Positions 51,601 through 58,479 of a DNA stretch of 64,000 nucleotides are shown one piece after another. Positions within the stretch are counted from its first letter, which is position 1; each line of letters opens with the position of its first letter. The stretch spans positions 248,001-312,000 of the forward strand of contig NZ_CP021235.1 in the NCBI RefSeq assembly GCF_003585765.1. Reading direction: 5' to 3'. The notes below the pieces were generated by a model, which was given only the letters and a program-made list of their open reading frames with translations, was not told the origin of the DNA and ran no database searches. The DNA is from Pontibacter actiniarum. GTDB taxonomy: Bacteria; Bacteroidota; Bacteroidia; Cytophagales; Hymenobacteraceae. Position numbers and translations under genes: made by a program.

Positions 51601-51955
51601 AGATGTTATCCCCGCCACCTGCATCCGAGGTAAAGGAAATATACTGGCCGTTCGGGCTGAAGCGCGGCTGTACCTCGTAAGGGCGACCGGTGCGGAGCAG
51701 CTTTGCTTTGCCGCCGGCGAAAGGCATGATGTAGATATCGCCGAGCATGTCAAAAACGATCTCTTTGCCGTCCGGGCTCACGTCTACGCTCATCCAGGTA
51801 CCTTCATTGGTCGTGATGCTTACCTCTTTCTGTGGCCCGTGTGCGGCGTCCACCTTCCATTTAGCGTCTTCTTTTTTGTCCTGGGCCTGTGCCGCGCTGT
51901 AAGGGAGCGCCAGCGCCGCCGCCAGGAATATACTCAGATAAGTGCGTTTATTCAT
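48656..51955 (-). CDS. secreted beta-propeller/amidohydrolase fusion protein
   Basis: A 1099-residue protein. The signal peptide ends near AAQAQ-D (residue 25). Residues ~45-650 contain many TolB/PD40-type repeats (SPDGKEIVFDMLGDIYIM, FSPNGQYISFTSD, SPDGKTLVF, FSPNGKYIVYS), forming one or two beta-propellers. Residues ~680-1070 are an amidohydrolase TIM-barrel: NARIITMKGDEVIEGGTI, then the metal motif VDVHAHLG near residue 720, GVTTTHDPSS, and GKLADLIVLDKNPLE near the end. The same architecture is widespread in Bacteroidota as imidazolonepropionase- or prolidase-like proteins acting on peptides. The protein ends in an odd CVCRH after an acidic stretch. It is a single gene with its own terminator. 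Confidence 0.88.
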   Translation of the reverse strand: MNKRTYLSIFLAAALALPYSAAQAQDKKEDAKWKVDAAHGPQKEVSITTNEGTWMSVDVSPDGKEIVFDMLGDIYIMPFAGGKAKLLRTGRPYEVQPRFSPNGQYISFTSDAGGGDNIWIMKRDGSDAKQITNESFRLLNNAVWTPDGEYIVARKHFTNTRSLGAGEMWMYHRTGGTGVQLTKRKNDQQDAGEPFASPDGKYVYYSEDMSGGSTFEYNKDPNGQIYVIRRVDRYTGEIENVITGNGGAVRPVLSRDGKYMAFVRRVRTKSVLFVHDLQTGEQWPIYDKLNHDQQEAWAIFGVYPYFSWTPDNKHLVFWADGKINKIDVATQKVSNIPFEATATHYVADAVRHDHSKDGGVSPKQFTAKAIRHAVTSPDGKTLVFNAAGHIYKKELPNGKPERITKSQDFEFYPAFSSDGKHLVYSTWSDDSYGALYKLDIRRKNAKPARLTADKGFYTEPTFSPNGKYIVYSKDGGNNHMGYAHGKQQGIYYMPADGGKATLVQERGSSPLFNATSDRVFFTGSEGDKYAFKSVDLNGKNEQTHYTSKYTDQFYPSPDNKWIAFVELFNGYVAPFTANGSGLDLSADTKAVPVARFTRDAGTSIHWSADSKKVNWVLGDEYFSNELKERFAFVPGAPDQLPTIDTTGTKIGLELQTDVPEGKVAFTNARIITMKGDEVIEGGTIIVDGNRIVAVGKDVDVPKDAKVIDANGKTIMPGIVDVHAHLGTFRLGMSPQKQWSYYANLAYGVTTTHDPSSTTEMVFSQSEAVKSGAMVGPRIYSTGTILYGADGNFKAVINSLDDARSHLRRLKAVGGFSVKSYNQPRREQRQQVIEAARELDMSVYPEGGSTFFHNMSMVLDGHTGIEHNIPVAPVYKDVTELWKATKVGYTPTLIVNYGGNSGEYYWYQKTNVWDKERLLKFTPRSIIDGRSRRVTLVPDEEYENGHIATSKAAKALADSGVKVNLGAHGQLQGLGAHWELWMLQQGGMTNLEALQSATINGAAYLGMDKDLGSLEVGKLADLIVLDKNPLENIQNSEHVKYTMVNGRLYDAATMAEVGNYDKKPSKFWWENDKYATAFDWHEGTDTRFEGIAGEHCVCRH

Positions 51956-52052
51956 GAGTAGAGTAGGAGTTAGGTTAGTTGAGCCTCTAAGTTAAGGATT
52001 TAGTGCTTTGGGAGAAACATTGTTTGCCTGTTTGGCCGCTGCTATAAACAAG

Positions 52053-52092
52053 AAGCAGCAGCCCCGGCTCAGATAACGAAGGGCTGCTGCTT
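52053..52092 (-). terminator. candidate terminator after the DUF255 gene
   Basis: A 12-bp perfect stem (AAGCAGCAGCCC) with a 16-nt loop, 40 nt past the stop codon. On the minus strand the 3' arm runs into CTTCTTGTTTATA, a weak T-tract. Confidence 0.55.
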
Positions 52093-52132
52093 ATGTACTG
52101 CGTGCTTTACGGTGGCAGTGGGCGGGATAAGC

Positions 52133-54196
52133 TTAAAGTGCCGGGAATTTGTCCTGCGGCGGCTTCTCCTGTAGTTGCTCCAGGGCGGCTGCCGCTGAGT
52201 GCACGGGTAGCAGGCAGGTGTGGTTGTGGCAGACGTAGAAGGTGGTTTTGCCCTGTATGGCCGTTCTGTCCTGGAGCAGCGGTAGCTTGCTGCCCCCCTC
52301 CAGGCTTCCCGCCTGAATCATGTTGGGCAGGTAAAAAGAGCTGAGCTCCGCGCGCATGGCCGGTGCTTTCGGCCCTACAATGGCGACTTCGGCTGTGGGT
52401 GTAAGCTTGTGGAAGTACAGCGTTGCCCAGTTGCTCAGGTGCGAGGGCTCTTTGACCACGAGGTCTTTCATCCGCGCCAGCATCTTGTCAGACAGCTCCG
52501 TGTAGCGTTCCTCCCCAAAGTATAAACCCAGAATGTGCAGGTTAAGGGCCGTTACGGAGTTGGAAGACGGAATGACGTTGTCAAAGACCTCCTTCTTGCG
52601 GGCGATGAGCCTCTCTGCGTTTTTGTCTGTGAAATAGAACATGCCTTCCGCCTTATCAAAGAAGTTCGCCAGGGTATAGTCCGTGAGGTCCTTTGCCTCC
52701 TGTACCCACTGTTCGTCAAAGGTTACCTCATAGAGGCGGATAAAGGCCTGGGCCAGCAGCGCGTAGTCCTCCAGAAACCCGTCAATGGTGGCATGGCCTT
52801 TTTTATAGTTTCGGTAAAGTTTGTCGCCTTGCCGGAGCTTATCAAGTATAAAATGGGCGTTCTGCAGGGCCAGGTCCAAAAAGCGCTTGTTGCCGAAAAC
52901 GTAGTAGGCGTCGGCCAGCCCTTTCAGCATCAGGGCATTCCAGGAAGTAAGGATTTTGTCGTCCAGGCCTGGGCGCACCCGCTTGGCGCGTACTTTCAGC
53001 AGCTTTTCTTTCCAGGTCTGCACCATGTCCTGTAGCACATCCAGCTCCAGCTCGTTTTCCCTGGCAAACTCTTCGTCGGACATGCGGCGGTGCAGGATGT
53101 TGCGCCCATGTTCAAAGTTGCCGGCGGCAGTGGCATGGTAGTACTTGGAAAACAAAGGCTCTTCTGTGCCCAGTATCTTGTGCAGCTCATCCTTGGTGAA
53201 AGTATAGAAGCGGCCTTCCTCTCCTTCACTGTCTGCATCCAGAGAGGAGTAAAAGCCTCCTTCCCTGCTCATCAGCTCACGCTCCACAAATCCGATCGTC
53301 TCATACACCACGTCATGGTACAGTGTTTCGTGTGTTGCCTGGTACGCCTCCGCATACAGGCTGATAAGCTGCCCGTTGTCGTAGAGCATCTTTTCGAAGT
53401 GCGGCACCAGCCACTCTGTGTCCACGGAATAGCGGGCAAAGCCTCCGCCTACCTGATCGTAGATACCGCCGTACGCCATCTCGCGCAGCGTACGGTGCAG
53501 GTGTTCCAGTGCCTGCTCATCCCGGGTATGGTGGTGGTAGCGCAGCAGGAAGAGGTAGTTTGTTGGCATCGGAAACTTTGGGGCGGGGGAGAGGCCGCCG
53601 TGCTTTTTGTCAAAGTGGGTGCTGAAGTTGTAAAACATCAGCCTGAAGTCCTCCTCACGCACCTGCAGCGTACCCTGCTTCAGCCCGTACTTATCTAACT
53701 CGCTCTGGCGGAGATGCTGCACGAACTGCGCCGCAGAGCTGTCCAGCTCCGCACGGTTAGACTCATAGGCCTCGGCCACGTTTTGCAGCAGGCGCATCCA
53801 CTGTTGCGGCTGAAAGTAGGTGCCGCCGTAGAAGGGCTGCGCCTCCGGGTTCAGGATAACGTTGAGTGGCCAGCCTCCCTGCAGCCCCATGGCCTGCACC
53901 GCATCCATGTACACGGCGTCTACATCTGGGCGCTCCTCCCGGTCTACCTTAACGCAAACGAAGTGCTTGTTCATGATGGCGGCCACCTTTGGGTTCTCGA
54001 AAGACTGGTGCTCCATCACGTGGCACCAGTGGCAGGCGGCGTAGCCAATGCTGACGATGATCGGTTTATCCTCCTGCTTTGCCTTCTGCAGTGCTTCCTC
54101 CCCCCAAGGGTACCAGTCTACCGGGTTGTAGGCGTGCTGCAGGAGGTAGGGGCTGCTTTCATGTATGAGTCGGTTGGGTTGTTTGTCTACTGCCAT
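52133..54196 (-). CDS. thioredoxin-domain protein of the DUF255/YyaL (SPATA20-like) family
   Basis: A 687-residue cytosolic protein. Residues 10-170 are the DUF255 thioredoxin-like domain, including [19 protein letters not shown], then [10 protein letters not shown] with the CxxC pair at 55 and 58, and [10 protein letters not shown] and GGWPLNV further on. The remainder is an (alpha/alpha)6 toroid as in glycosidases: [40 protein letters not shown], and [16 protein letters not shown]. The family is found from bacteria to mammals (SPATA20), and its reaction is unresolved despite glycosidase-like and redox features. An alternative TTG start at 54226 would add ten residues. The family is typically a single gene, as here. 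Confidence 0.92.
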   Translation of the reverse strand: MAVDKQPNRLIHESSPYLLQHAYNPVDWYPWGEEALQKAKQEDKPIIVSIGYAACHWCHVMEHQSFENPKVAAIMNKHFVCVKVDREERPDVDAVYMDAVQAMGLQGGWPLNVILNPEAQPFYGGTYFQPQQWMRLLQNVAEAYESNRAELDSSAAQFVQHLRQSELDKYGLKQGTLQVREEDFRLMFYNFSTHFDKKHGGLSPAPKFPMPTNYLFLLRYHHHTRDEQALEHLHRTLREMAYGGIYDQVGGGFARYSVDTEWLVPHFEKMLYDNGQLISLYAEAYQATHETLYHDVVYETIGFVERELMSREGGFYSSLDADSEGEEGRFYTFTKDELHKILGTEEPLFSKYYHATAAGNFEHGRNILHRRMSDEEFARENELELDVLQDMVQTWKEKLLKVRAKRVRPGLDDKILTSWNALMLKGLADAYYVFGNKRFLDLALQNAHFILDKLRQGDKLYRNYKKGHATIDGFLEDYALLAQAFIRLYEVTFDEQWVQEAKDLTDYTLANFFDKAEGMFYFTDKNAERLIARKKEVFDNVIPSSNSVTALNLHILGLYFGEERYTELSDKMLARMKDLVVKEPSHLSNWATLYFHKLTPTAEVAIVGPKAPAMRAELSSFYLPNMIQAGSLEGGSKLPLLQDRTAIQGKTTFYVCHNHTCLLPVHSAAAALEQLQEKPPQDKFPAL

Positions 54197-54423
54197 AGTC
54201 GTACGTGTTTTCGGTGAGTGAGACAAGGGCTAAGGTTGCGCAAGGCTTCATGCGGCCACGGTGCAGACGCACAGGGTTGCGCTGGCCTGTTTTGCGCCCG
54301 ATGCTTCCCTTGCCTGCACTAAGGTAGAAGTATAAAAAGCTGGAGGCTTCTTGTGTGCGCAGTACCCTTATCTTCCTTTTCTTACGGACAGGGCTGGTAA
54401 AAGTAGTAGACAGGCACGCGGGG

Positions 54424-55404
54424 CTACGGCGTTAACTGCTGTTGCAGCGCCTTTGTTTCTGCACTGGCACTGATGCCGTAGGTGCGTTCCAGTGTCTGGA
54501 TCTGCTCCAACGTGTTTCTCACGAAGCTTTGGTGTGCTGCTGTGTATGGGTGGAAAGGCCGGTGTGCCACTGCCCGCTGCACTTTTGCCCATCGGCCCAT
54601 AAACTGCCTGAACTCCGGGGCGTAAAAGGCATCTACAAACTTTTGCCAGATATAGTCTTCTGCCAGGGGCGTGGGGTGCAGCATGTCCTCCTTGTAAAAG
54701 CGGTAGTCGCGCAGGTCATCCATCATCATCTCATAAGCCGGGAAATACAGCACATCCTCATGCGCCTCCTGCAGTTGGTGGCTCAGCACCCGCAGCAGCG
54801 ATTTGCTGACACTGTTCACCGGAATGGTTTCTTTGGTGTGGCGTACAGGGCTGACCGTCAGGAGCACCTTCAGCGTTGGGTTCTCCGCCTTCAGGAGCTG
54901 GTATGTCTCCTCAAAGGCAGCCTGCATCTCCTCGAGGGGCAGCAGCTCGCGCACAAAGTTGGCGGCGGGTAACTTGTGGCAGTTGGCGACAAGCTTGCCG
55001 CTTTGCTTCAGGCGGTAAGACACGGCGGTGCCAAGGGTTATAATCAGGAGGGACGCCTGCCGCAGGTAACTCCTGCATTGCGCCTGCCGCTCCTGCACGG
55101 TCTGTAACAGTGCTTCTTTGCTTTGGCTGGAAAGGGAGGAGTGAAGGTCGTAGGCATACCAGACCCCGTTTTGTGCTACCAGGTTATCCTTAAAGCTGTA
55201 GGGCTTGCCCAGCGCTGACTGCAGCAGCAGGCAAACGGAGACAGGGTTGAAGATGGTGCCGAAGGGGTTGACAAGAACATCCACTTTGTTTTGGTGCAAT
55301 TTGCTGCCGATCACTTCGGCAAAGCAGGAGCCCATGGTCAGCACCTGCTGCTTTAGCGTTAGGTTAAGGTCTGCGGGGGATACCTGTACTTCGGTTCGGA
55401 ACAT
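54424..55404 (-). CDS. GSCFA-domain protein
   Basis: A 326-residue protein named for its family motif, MGSCFAE, visible near residue 25. Further family features are VNPFGTIFNP, LIITLGTAVSYRL and LTVSPVRHT, with YFPAYEMMMDDLRDYRFY and a late DMLHPTPLAEDYIWQKF. The Gly-Ser motif, Thr/Asn positions and Asp/His end resemble SGNH/GDSL hydrolases, so acyl-hydrolase or transferase activity on a cell-envelope polymer is plausible but undemonstrated. The ATG at 55404 is preferred because the 11 codons before it are Lys/Arg-rich and unconserved. The ribosomal protein operon terminator lies just upstream. Confidence 0.88.
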   Translation of the reverse strand: MFRTEVQVSPADLNLTLKQQVLTMGSCFAEVIGSKLHQNKVDVLVNPFGTIFNPVSVCLLLQSALGKPYSFKDNLVAQNGVWYAYDLHSSLSSQSKEALLQTVQERQAQCRSYLRQASLLIITLGTAVSYRLKQSGKLVANCHKLPAANFVRELLPLEEMQAAFEETYQLLKAENPTLKVLLTVSPVRHTKETIPVNSVSKSLLRVLSHQLQEAHEDVLYFPAYEMMMDDLRDYRFYKEDMLHPTPLAEDYIWQKFVDAFYAPEFRQFMGRWAKVQRAVAHRPFHPYTAAHQSFVRNTLEQIQTLERTYGISASAETKALQQQLTP

Positions 55405-55444
55405 ATTCGAGCGCTTTTTCTTTGGTTTATACGGCAATATGGCG

Positions 55445-55479
55445 AAAAAAAAGCGTCCTGCCGTTTGGGCAGGACGCTT
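55445..55479 (-). terminator. terminator of the rpsF-rpsR-rplI operon
   Basis: A 12-bp perfect stem (AAGCGTCCTGCC, 55451-55462 with 55468-55479) and a 5-nt loop. On the minus strand it is followed by a run of eight T residues, 24 nt beyond the rplI stop codon. Confidence 0.9.
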
Positions 55480-55503
55480 AGAGTAGTAGTCTTCTTGGTG
55501 TGC

Positions 55504-55947
55504 TTATTCAGCAACTACTGTGAAGTTTACCTGGTGCTTCACTTCTTTGTGCAGGTTCAGCGTAGCAGTGTAATCGCCAGCAGTTTTCACATCCTGGTCG
55601 AAAGAGATACGCTTACGGTCTACATCAAATCCTTTTGCCTTCAGAGCCTCTGAAAGCTGGTTAGTAGTTACAGAACCGAAAATTTTGCCGGTTTCACCCA
55701 CTTTAGCAGGAAGCTCAAGCGTGATAGCACCGATGCTGTTAGCCAGCTCCTGTGCATCGTTCTGGATCTTCTCAGCTTTGTGCGCAGCCTGGCGGATGTT
55801 TTCAGCTACAACTTTTCTGCTAGACTTGTCAGCGATAACAGCCAGACCCTGTGGGATCAGGTAGTTACGGCCGTAGCCTGGTTTAACCTCAACAATGTCG
55901 TTCTTGTAGCCAAGGCCTTTAACGTCGTCTTTAAGTATTACTTCCAT
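55504..55947 (-). CDS. rplI: 50S ribosomal protein L9
   Basis: A 147-residue ribosomal protein that binds 23S rRNA domain V and helps maintain reading frame. The N-terminal domain is canonical: MEVILKDDVKGLGYKNDIVE, then VKPGYGRNYLIPQGLA (the L9 signature). A long central helix (VAENIRQAAHKAEKIQNDA) links to the C-terminal domain (GKIFGSVTTNQLSEAL), which is complete. The gene lies 12 bp downstream of rpsR in the usual S6-S18-L9 order. Confidence 0.97.
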   Translation of the reverse strand: MEVILKDDVKGLGYKNDIVEVKPGYGRNYLIPQGLAVIADKSSRKVVAENIRQAAHKAEKIQNDAQELANSIGAITLELPAKVGETGKIFGSVTTNQLSEALKAKGFDVDRKRISFDQDVKTAGDYTATLNLHKEVKHQVNFTVVAE

Positions 55948-55959
55948 CGTTAGCCCTCC

Positions 55960-56211
55960 TTATTTTAAAGAATCCGTTACATAAGGTAAAATCGCAAGGT
56001 GTCTTGCTCTGGCAACCGCCTGAGACACTTTACGCTGGAACTTCAGGCTAGTACCTGTAAGTCTTCTAGGAAGGATCTTACCCTGCTCGTTCACGAACTT
56101 CAGCAGGAAGTTACCATCTTTGTAGTCGATATACTTGATACCGCTCTTCTTGAAACGGCAGTATTTCTGACGGTTTTCTTGTTTGTGTACTCTTTCGTTA
56201 ACTAAGCTCAT
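55960..56211 (-). CDS. rpsR: 30S ribosomal protein S18
   Basis: An 83-residue protein of the 30S platform that dimerises with S6. The family core is intact: [19 protein letters not shown], then [19 protein letters not shown] and a C-terminal [14 protein letters not shown]. The Cys is a single residue, so no zinc motif is formed. Its ATG shares one base with the rpsF stop codon (TAATG), implying coupled translation. Confidence 0.97.
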   Translation of the reverse strand: MSLVNERVHKQENRQKYCRFKKSGIKYIDYKDGNFLLKFVNEQGKILPRRLTGTSLKFQRKVSQAVARARHLAILPYVTDSLK

Positions 56212-56579
56212 TATCCTTTAACCTCCTCTTTTTTAGCTTGTGATTTGAACTCGCCGTTTCTTCTGCGCTCGTTGTAAGCCACTGCGTGCTTATCAAGGGC
56301 AGTTGTCAAGAAACGAACTACTTTTTCATCACGGCGATAAGCCAGCTCAAGAGCGTCTACCACGTTGGTAGGAGCCTTAAACTCAATCAGGTGATAGAAA
56401 CCTGTAGACTTCTTCTGGATAGGATAAGCCAGTTTACGAAGACCCCAGTTTTCTTCGTGGATAACGTCGGCGCCATTTTCCTTAAGCACCTCTCTGAACT
56501 TCTCGACCGTTTCTTGCATCTGCACCTCGTTCAACAGAGGCGTCAGAATGAAGACAGTTTCGTAATTTCTCAATTCCAT
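56211..56579 (-). CDS. rpsF: 30S ribosomal protein S6
   Basis: A 122-residue protein of the 30S platform, partner of S18. The N-terminal half matches the family ([39 protein letters not shown]). A Lys/Glu tail (QAKKEEVKG) ends it. It is the first gene of the operon, with a well-placed Bacteroidota promoter about 32 nt upstream of the start. No single-strand binding protein gene lies between S6 and S18, which is normal for this phylum. Confidence 0.97.
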   Translation of the reverse strand: MELRNYETVFILTPLLNEVQMQETVEKFREVLKENGADVIHEENWGLRKLAYPIQKKSTGFYHLIEFKAPTNVVDALELAYRRDEKVVRFLTTALDKHAVAYNERRRNGEFKSQAKKEEVKG

Positions 56580-56610
56580 CGGTTCGAATTATGTTTATAA
56601 TTTTAGCCTG

Positions 56611-56642
56611 CAAAGGTAAGGGCCTATTTTGTTTTTAGCAAG
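56611..56642 (-). promoter_or_regulatory. promoter of the rpsF-rpsR-rplI operon
   Basis: On the minus strand, CTTG (complement of 56639-56642), a 20-nt spacer, then TACCTTTG (complement of 56611-56618). The box lies 32 nt from the rpsF ATG. Confidence 0.7.
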
Positions 56643-57027
56643 AAATTGCGATAGATAATTATGTAGAACAGAAGCTGTAGCAGGCAAAGGGAAGGGGCGT
56701 GCGCTACACTCCTTTATAATAGAAGGTGTGAGGAAAGGGGGCGCAGCAACGGCGGCCTCTTTTGCAGCCAAACTCGAGGTTGTTTTAGTGCAATATTTTG
56801 TGGTGCAAAGTCAAATATTGAGGGAAGGATGAGTGCAATGCGAGGGTGGTATAATAGCGGTGTTTAGTTGGATGGAATGTATAATGCAAAAGATTAATGT
56901 TGTGGCGGTCTATTTAGAATTGTTTTAAATAAAAAGCCTCAAATAACAACGGAAACAGGTTTTTAGCGGCCATAGAGGGGAGGGGGTGCCGGTGGCGCTC
57001 CAGAGGCCAAATAATAAACTTATTCTA
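56643..57027. other. 385-bp gene-free region between ribosomal and act operons
   Basis: Divergent intergenic DNA between the rpsF and act promoters, AT-rich in patches. No reading frame with recognisable features, tRNA or clear hairpin was seen. The length is large for two promoters only and might hide regulatory sites. Confidence 0.5.
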
Positions 57028-57058
57028 TTTGATTAATGGATTTCGCATAGTAGATTTG
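57028..57058 (+). promoter_or_regulatory. promoter of the act operon
   Basis: TTTG (57028-57031), a 19-nt spacer and TAGATTTG (57051-57058) match the Bacteroidota -33/-7 consensus in both boxes and spacing. The box ends 50 nt before the actA ATG. Confidence 0.75.
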
Positions 57059-57108
57059 TGGCCGTAAAGTAAATTCACCATATACTAAACACACAAGTGA
57101 TCTTGGCT

Positions 57109-58434
57109 ATGATTAGCTGTATACTTAAATCTAAAATCAAAGTTCTCTACACCTTCTTGTTTGCCTTGGTGGTGTCATTCGGTGCTTTAGCACAAGAGGC
57201 CAGCGAACAAGGGCAAGCCAGCGAACAAGGAGAAGTAGCAACGAAAGGAGTAGTGCCTGGTGCAACTGAGGGTGCAGAGGTGCCGTCAGGGGATCCAGCT
57301 GTGATTTCGGCAGGCGAGGCTCTCTTCAAAAACAACTGTGCCGTTTGTCACTCTGCCGGGAGCGACGTAATAGTGGGCCCTGGCCTGCAAGGCGTGACCG
57401 ACAGACGCAGCGAAGCATGGTTGCTGAAGTGGATTAAGAACTCTCAGTCTCTGATCCAGGCAGGCGATCCGCAGGCGGTTGCTGTTTATGAGGAGTATAA
57501 CAAGCAGGCGATGCCTTCTTTTGCTTTCTCTGATGATGAGATTCAGTCTATCCTAGCTTACATCGAGTCAGGTCAGGGTGTGGTATCGGCGCCGGTTGCA
57601 GGTCCTGAGGGGGCTACTGCCGGAGAGAACGTAGGTACTGATGCTATCGGAGCTGTAGGTAGCTACCTGGATATCGTACTGGTGGTGCTGATTATAGTGC
57701 TGATTGTGCTGGTTGTGACGCTGTTGCTGATCACTTCGCTCCTGAAGAACTACCTGAACAAGAACCGTACGCTGAACGAGTACGACGCAGAGGTTGTAAA
57801 CCAGCGTTTCGACTTCTCTAAAGTATACAAGTCTAAGGCCGTTCGCACACTGGTGGTGCTGATTTTTGTGGTGGTGCTGCTGGACCTGTCTCTGGACAAG
57901 GTGATGGGAGTGGGTATCCAGCAAGGATACCAGCCGAAGCAGCCGATTGCCTTCTCGCACAAGCTGCACGCAGGGGAGCACCAGATTAACTGTAACTACT
58001 GCCACTCTACTGTATATAAGAGCAAGAGCGCCAGTATCCCATCTGCCAACATCTGTATGAACTGCCACAGCCAGATCAAAACAGAGTCCCCTGAAATTCA
58101 GAAGATCTATAGAGCCATTGAGCGCAACAGGCCGATTGAGTGGGTGCGTATCCACAACCTGCCTGACCTGGCTTACTTCAACCACTCGCAGCACACGCAG
58201 GTTGGTGGTATCGAGTGCCAGACTTGCCACGGCCCTATCCAGGAGATGGATGTGGTTTACCAGTATTCTCCACTAACAATGGGCTGGTGTATCGACTGTC
58301 ACCGTGAAACTCCTCTTAACACAGAAGGAAACGAGTACTATGACAAGCTGGTGAAGCTGCATGACGAGTCTTCTAAAGGAGCCTTTACTGTGTCTTCTAA
58401 TGGTGGTACGGAGTGTTCTAAGTGTCACTATTAA
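57109..58434 (+). CDS. actA: alternative complex III subunit ActA, hexahaem cytochrome c
   Basis: Electron-transfer subunit of the quinol:electron acceptor oxidoreductase that replaces cytochrome bc1. The 441 residues show six CxxCH haem sites: CAVCH (77-81), CNYCH (295-299), CMNCH (316-320), CQTCH (370-374), CIDCH (394-398) and CSKCH (436-440). The N-terminus is a signal peptide (VVSFGALA). Residues 65-155 are a separate monohaem cytochrome c domain, with Met135 or nearby as possible axial ligand. Transmembrane helices lie at about 188-211 and 245-262, followed by the pentahaem domain typical of ActA. A short SEQG/Q repeat follows the signal. The ATG at 57109 is chosen; an in-frame GTG at 57097 would add four residues. 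Confidence 0.9.
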   Translation: MISCILKSKIKVLYTFLFALVVSFGALAQEASEQGQASEQGEVATKGVVPGATEGAEVPSGDPAVISAGEALFKNNCAVCHSAGSDVIVGPGLQGVTDRRSEAWLLKWIKNSQSLIQAGDPQAVAVYEEYNKQAMPSFAFSDDEIQSILAYIESGQGVVSAPVAGPEGATAGENVGTDAIGAVGSYLDIVLVVLIIVLIVLVVTLLLITSLLKNYLNKNRTLNEYDAEVVNQRFDFSKVYKSKAVRTLVVLIFVVVLLDLSLDKVMGVGIQQGYQPKQPIAFSHKLHAGEHQINCNYCHSTVYKSKSASIPSANICMNCHSQIKTESPEIQKIYRAIERNRPIEWVRIHNLPDLAYFNHSQHTQVGGIECQTCHGPIQEMDVVYQYSPLTMGWCIDCHRETPLNTEGNEYYDKLVKLHDESSKGAFTVSSNGGTECSKCHY

Positions 58435-58479
58435 TATTCTATATTTCAATTAAGTCTATTCGAGTTTTCTAGATATATT

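Noticed and set aside
50504..51961. 485-codon plus-strand frame opposite the amidohydrolase gene
   Set aside because: It mirrors a strongly supported gene with clear domains, and its peptide shows no domain or signal.
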